From Bradysia coprophila (Eukaryota; Arthropoda; Insecta; Diptera; Sciaridae): a stretch of 64,000 bases of DNA. Location of the stretch: assembly GCF_014529535.1 (NCBI RefSeq), contig NW_023503616.1, positions 4,946,584-5,010,583 on the forward strand. Direction: 5' to 3'. A program made the position numbers and the translations under genes. The notes under the pieces were generated by a model, which was not told the DNA's origin, did not search any database, and saw nothing but the letters and a program-made list of their open reading frames with translations. Positions 59,582-64,000 of this stretch are shown here, piece after piece. Numbering within the stretch: the first letter of the stretch is position 1; every line of letters starts with the position of its first letter.

Positions 59582-62500
59582 TTGTAAAATTACACTTTCA
59601 CGTAAGTAATGGGAATGTTCTTAAGTACAACTTTTCAATTGTATTTATACTGAAAATCAGTGACAAATTTTAAAACAAAAAACAACAGAAAACTGGTTCT
59701 CTTGATAGTTCATATCGAACCTAAAATGCACTTACCTTTGTGAATCGCAATAACAATAAAAAGAAAATTATTATCGCAAAAGTCCCTGTATAATTGAATG
59801 TCTCTCTCGTTATAAATTGATGTTTTCGACCAGTACTTTTTTCGCATATGTAGGTAATGTTCGACATCAACGCACGAAACTGATATCATTAATTAAAAGT
59901 TCAGAAACCTTGCTTTTTCATACAATTTCCTCGTTTGTTTTGTACGCCTCATCTTCATTTTCAGTTTAAATATAGGCATTTGATTTTATCAGGTCGCACA
60001 GGCGGTAATGTACGTGTATAGCATTCTGCAAAAAAAAAAACGTTTGTTGACATGTGAGAAAACATTGACTATGGTCGTAATGTTTTTTTTTGTGCATTTG
60101 CATATAAGTTGTGCCTGCTAACCTACATCTTTCACAGTGTGTTTCCACAGTTAATCGGTATAGTTTAAAATATAAGGCGAACGGTTTTGTCGTCTGTTAT
60201 GACGTCAGGGCTTATTATTGATAATTTGAAAAATCTGATTGCAAAAACATTCTGAAAAAAATTAAAATTACCAAAAATAGGCCCTGAATGAGATTCGTCA
60301 AAATATATGTTAAGACTAATGAAGTAAAATCAAAGTCAATAAGAATCCAAAGTTTATTAAAATGATATAAGTTAATAATATGCTGTCTGTGAAGTGTTAA
60401 GTGAGCCGAAGGACTGTAGTCTCTCACTAGTCTCAGTCCTTTAGATAACACATTACTGATCCCCGTGTTGAATTATCACTCATGATTATAGCACAACCTA
60501 AATATAACTTGATTTTTAAATGGTTTTAGAATCGCCCTGTACCGCACATAATGTTGTTAAAAGACGGTTGTAGCACATTTTTTCACATTTTCTTGATGAT
60601 TACGGAAAAAACTGCAATTTCGTGCGTATGAGTTGAATATCTACAAAGCTTCGTTTAATTGTTTATGGGTTCTCGAAAAGGAGATGCGTTTTACTGATTT
60701 ATATTTTGATTGTATTAAAAAACGAGTTCAATTCAGACGCCGGATGTCACCAGTTCAAAGGTTTATTTATGAAAAAATAACGGATCTAAAGCCTTTGAGA
60801 ATGATATGTATTTGTTTTGGAAGTTTAATTTAGAGGACTTTTCCTCTTTTCGGGTTTTTGTGGGATATCAGTTATTTTGGAAGTTTTGGGCAATGCTTAG
60901 AGTTAAGCGTGCTCTGCAGTGTACAGTGTTTTTTTAGTTCGAAACATATTTGAGAAATTTATGAGTCTTAAAAGTCATCGATGTTCCAAGTCAATTAAGT
61001 TGTTTCCACTTTTAAAATGTTGGACACAAGTCAAATTTACTTTGTTAGGTTGCAACACATACCAAAACTCAATACTATACAACACACTTCCAACAACATT
61101 ATCGGGCCAAACGTCACGGATACAAAATTTCAAGATGGCCGCAATTTTCTTAAAATGTCGAAAAAATTATCCGCGAACGAAACTATATTATTACCAATTT
61201 ACGGCAACTACAAACAATATCCAAGATTGTGGCTCGTGGCTGTCCGCCATTTTGTTGGACATTCTAACCCTAAATACACATTACTGATTGAAACCAAGAC
61301 ACCAAATGTATAAATACTTAAAATTCCAAAATGTTTCAAAAGTTTGCAACAAATTTTTTTCAAATTCATAATCTTCGCGCACATTTTATATGAAGCATGG
61401 CAACACTGATCTACTACACCATAATAGATCAAGTCCGAGTAACTGTAATCGCTATAAACCCGAACACTGACAGCTGACGCTTAATTTTGTGTTTTGTCCG
61501 GATCAACAAAAGCATTAAATTTAATAGATTTCCAATGCATAAAATGTGAAATTATAATTGTTGCTTGTATGGCGTGAGTGTTTAAGCACATCATTTTACA
61601 AGAAAACAATGTGAACCATTCAAACATTTGTTTCTATTTTCAAACTAGAACAAAGTGCCTGCTCATATTCACTGCACATACTTTTAGGTTAGGATTCTCT
61701 GTGGTCATGACATTTCGAATAACCTTAGACTTGATCTATTATATCAAAAATAGCTGTCACATTATTTTCATATTTTCATTTAAGTTTTTCATTGGGTAAT
61801 AAATATTTTAATTAAGTACAGAACTTCCATAAAGTTGGTTGATTTGTCTTTGGAAGATAAAGATTGAATTTATGTAAGTTTTAGCAAAAGTGCGTATGCA
61901 GTTTTCGTAAATAAATGTGGTGGTGCTGTTAACATATCAAACCCAAGCAAAAAATTTCTATTAACTCGAATATGGTGAAATGGTTGAAAATGTATGAATT
62001 GTAAAATTTCAAGTTGTGTTTTCTGAGGATGTAGTGAACCGTTTTTGGTGATCTACAGCTCGTTGAACTCGTATTGAAGACTCTTTTCGTTTGAATATAC
62101 TTTTTTCTTTTGATCCGGGTCAGTATGGAAAAGTTAAAATGTTCGCCTATATAAGGTTCCTCAGTCCTCCAGTTGGTTCGCCCTTTTTTAGGGAAGGAGT
62201 ACTAGCGTCACGAACTCCGCTAACGCTCCGTTCATGATTAGAAGAAGTTTTTGTGTCAGGGACTATTCTTAAATTCCCAAATTTTCCTAACGTTTTTGGG
62301 AAAATTAAGAAAAGCGTAGGAAAATTTTTTAGTTTTACAAAAATATTTACTTTTTGTAGCCACTGACGATGATTCTTGAGCAATGCCGAACCACTATCTA
62401 AATAAAATCAAGGCTGTATACAGCTTTGAATAAAATGAGGTAGCATTTTTTATGAAGATAAACACGAAAATTAATTTTTTTCTGTCTGACTCTGAGTCCA

Positions 62501-62607
62501 ACCACAAAAGATAGCGTTGTAATCGCGGTTATCACAATGTAAGTGGTTTCTCAATTAACATATGACATTCATGACGTCTAGCCTGGTGCGGCATGATGTA
62601 TAAAGAG
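59582..62607. other. Intergenic, nothing firm
   Basis: AT-rich. A hairpin-like stretch with AGTGAGCCGAAGGACTG..CAGTCCTTT (60397-60443) resembles the GC-tip elements only at the motif level. Frames at 60919-61313 lie in low-complexity sequence and overlap each other; none looks like a gene. Confidence 0.4.
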
Positions 62608-62616
62608 TATATAAAT
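62608..62616 (+). promoter_or_regulatory. TATA box of the IFI6/27-like gene
   Basis: TATATAAAT, about 100 bases before ATG 62712; a second TATAAA lies at 62599-62604. Confidence 0.5.
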
Positions 62617-62711
62617 CGACACATTTCGTTATTGTCTTTTAAAACTATTAATACAGACATTGTAGGATTGACGCACCACATTTCTCGTTTGTTCTAAATT
62701 AAAAACCGACG

Positions 62712-63279
62712 ATGGATTTCGAATTTTGGGAGAGATGTCCAAAATGTGGCAACCAATTGGTTAATGAGGCTAATTTGTGGAAGCTAAGAGGAATTATCGG
62801 AGGGTGTGCAATTGGTGGTGCAGCTTTGGGAGCTATAACTTTACCATTATTAGGATTTGGTGCAGGAGGCGTGGCAGCAGGTAAAATTTTTTTTTTTTTC
62901 AAATTTACAATTTTTTGCAAACGTATCCAGTGAATAAAAAATGTAAAGAAGTATTTTACTCTGTATAGGATCAGCTGCTGCTGCATGGCAGTCTTCAATT
63001 GGGTCTGTGGCGGCCGGTTCATTGTTCGCCATACTTCAATCTTTAGGTGCAACCGGTATTGGTATACTTCTCTTCGGAAGCGTTGGAGCAGGTTTGGGCT
63101 TATTGTCATCGTCTGCTGCTGCTATTGGATGGTGTACATGTGATACAGACACAAAAGCAGAGCCACTGAACAATTCCTTGGGGGGAAATGAAAAAGAAAA
63201 TATTGTAAAGGAAAAGGAGGATAGTATCATTGGAGGAATCAAAGCTGCAAATAATGACGCTGACGACAAGATAGTTTGA
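62712..63279 (+). CDS. Interferon-induced 6-16 (IFI6/IFI27) family protein
   Basis: Exons 62712-62880 and 62969-63279 (88-base GT-AG intron, phase 1) encode 159 residues. The core is Gly/Ala-rich and hydrophobic, with GSVAAGSLFAILQSLGATGI at residues 68-87, the hallmark of the Ifi-6-16 family (ISG12-type; mitochondrial or ER membrane proteins in vertebrates, linked to apoptosis and innate immunity). An earlier hydrophobic stretch (residues 25-56) and a later one (88-110) complete the membrane region. Unusual extras are CPKC at residues 9-12 and CTC at 112-114, which might bind metal together, plus a charged tail of about 45 residues. A TATA-type promoter lies upstream. Function in this insect is unknown; an immune or stress role is inference. 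Confidence 0.85.
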
Positions 63280-63563
63280 GGAAATCTATTAGATATATAA
63301 CAGAACGTTCTGTGCGTTTTTGCGTGTTACACAGATAAATATTCATTAAAAAAAATTTAGCTGAAAATCAGAATTTAATCTTGTTTTGGCTTAGTCTGGG
63401 TTTCTAGTTTTCGATTACGATCATATTTTTTTCAGAATTTATTTTTATCCGATTGTTGACTGTGACGACAGTTTCATAGTAGAAAAGCTGGTACAAAAAG
63501 CAAACAGTCGTTTTAATTTCTTTCTTTTTTTTTAATTCTAATTCAATTTTACATTACTAAACA
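63280..63563. other. Short gap between convergent genes
   Basis: 3' flank of the IFI6/27-like gene (ATTAAA near 63346) and of the Cys-repeat gene on the other strand. Nothing else seen. Confidence 0.4.
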
Positions 63564-64000
63564 TTACTCAACAGGATATTGGTGTCCGGGTGGTGCTTCA
63601 CAAATTTCTTCGCTTTTAAAAATGTAACCTGGTCTACATACACAATCCGGATATGTTCCGATGAAGTTTGCTTTGCAGTACAATTCTTTGCAGTCTGGCC
63701 ATATTCCAGGTTTATCTTCAGGACACATTGGTGTATACACACAATTGGGTTGGAAATCACCAACCCATCCTTTTCCGACTGGGCACGGAATTGGTCTACA
63801 GAATGGTTCCTTATCTGGGCGACCCATCTGATATGGTGGGCATGGATCGTAACAATCTGGCCATGTTCCTAACTTTCTCTCCTTGTAACAGTATGGCACA
63901 TCTGGAGGGACTTTGCAGTCTGGGAAAATTCCAACCTGAATATAAACAAAACATAACAAATGAGTCCTGTCAGGTATCTTTTCATATTAGTATAGTTACC
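63564..64000 (-). CDS. Second secreted Cys-repeat protein, 5' part beyond the window
   Basis: The last exon runs 63935-63564 and encodes 123 residues; the acceptor ATATTCAG lies at 63943-63936. A donor GGTAACTATA at the right edge suggests a 64-base intron and an exon ending at 64000. Modules include VGIFPDC, LGTWPDC, CPEDKPGIWPDC, FIGTYPDC and VGDFQPNC, the same plan as the 58.7-59.6 kb protein but with PDC more often than PNC. It ends HQYPVE. Signal peptide and first modules lie outside. The IFI6/27-like gene sits between the two paralogues on the other strand. Confidence 0.8.

Noticed and set aside
63936-63974. Signal-peptide-like frame (MKRYLTGLICYVLFIF) before the last Cys-repeat exon
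   Set aside because: It is out of frame with the Cys modules and sits in a segment that looks like a 64-base intron.
1-64000. CRISPR arrays, rRNA genes, functional tRNA genes
   Set aside because: None seen; the only tRNA-like sequences are SINE heads or relics, and the direct repeats are tandem or transposon-derived in a eukaryotic context.

Overview
The window is AT-rich, intron-containing animal DNA from an insect, most likely a nematoceran dipteran. The best anchors are a neurogenin-type bHLH gene very like Drosophila tap and a complete 13-exon gene for a Cadherin-87A-like protein. Short GT-AG introns (57-90 bases), cuticle-like YLPP/Thr-rich proteins and many small inverted-repeat transposon relics fit this. 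A fungus-gnat-like genome is a guess; the species cannot be fixed from the sequence.

Layout. 1-4.2 kb: a five-exon SLC22-type transporter on the plus strand. 4.2-13.1 kb: no gene, with diverged dispersed repeats. 13.1-14.1 kb: single-exon tap-like gene, minus strand. 14.1-23.5 kb: mostly non-coding, with a tiny two-exon gene for a six-cysteine secreted peptide (20.64-20.94 kb), a decayed copy of a cadherin exon (20.07 kb), hairpin-rich elements and a SINE with target-site duplications (22.6-23.2 kb). 23.5-37.3 kb: Cad87A-like gene, minus strand; its introns hold hairpin elements, an unassigned plus-strand exon (25.76 kb) and a possible nested secreted-peptide gene (27.55 kb). 39.4-41.3 kb: single-pass membrane protein gene, plus strand. 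41.8-46.5 kb: very long repetitive YLPP/Thr-Pro protein gene, minus strand, convergent with the previous one. 46.9-48.6 kb: three tandem 576-base units ending in an inverted piece. 48.6-58.6 kb: repeats, several MITEs and two doubtful exons. 58.7-59.6 kb and 63.56 kb to the right edge: two related secreted Cys-repeat genes, minus strand. 62.7-63.3 kb: a two-exon member of the interferon-induced 6-16 (IFI6/IFI27) family, plus strand.

The genes do not form one pathway. tap (neural fate) and Cad87A (adhesion) are developmental genes. The YLPP protein and the two Cys-repeat proteins look like a local cluster of secreted matrix or cuticle proteins, because YLPP also occurs at both ends of the complete Cys-repeat protein. 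The 66-residue peptide and the IFI6/27-like protein are the likeliest immune or effector genes, but that is inference. The non-coding part is rich in inverted-repeat elements, three of which have end and target-site signatures of known superfamilies (two hAT-like, one Tc1/mariner-like), and in palindromes that share GC-rich tips in an otherwise AT-rich sequence.
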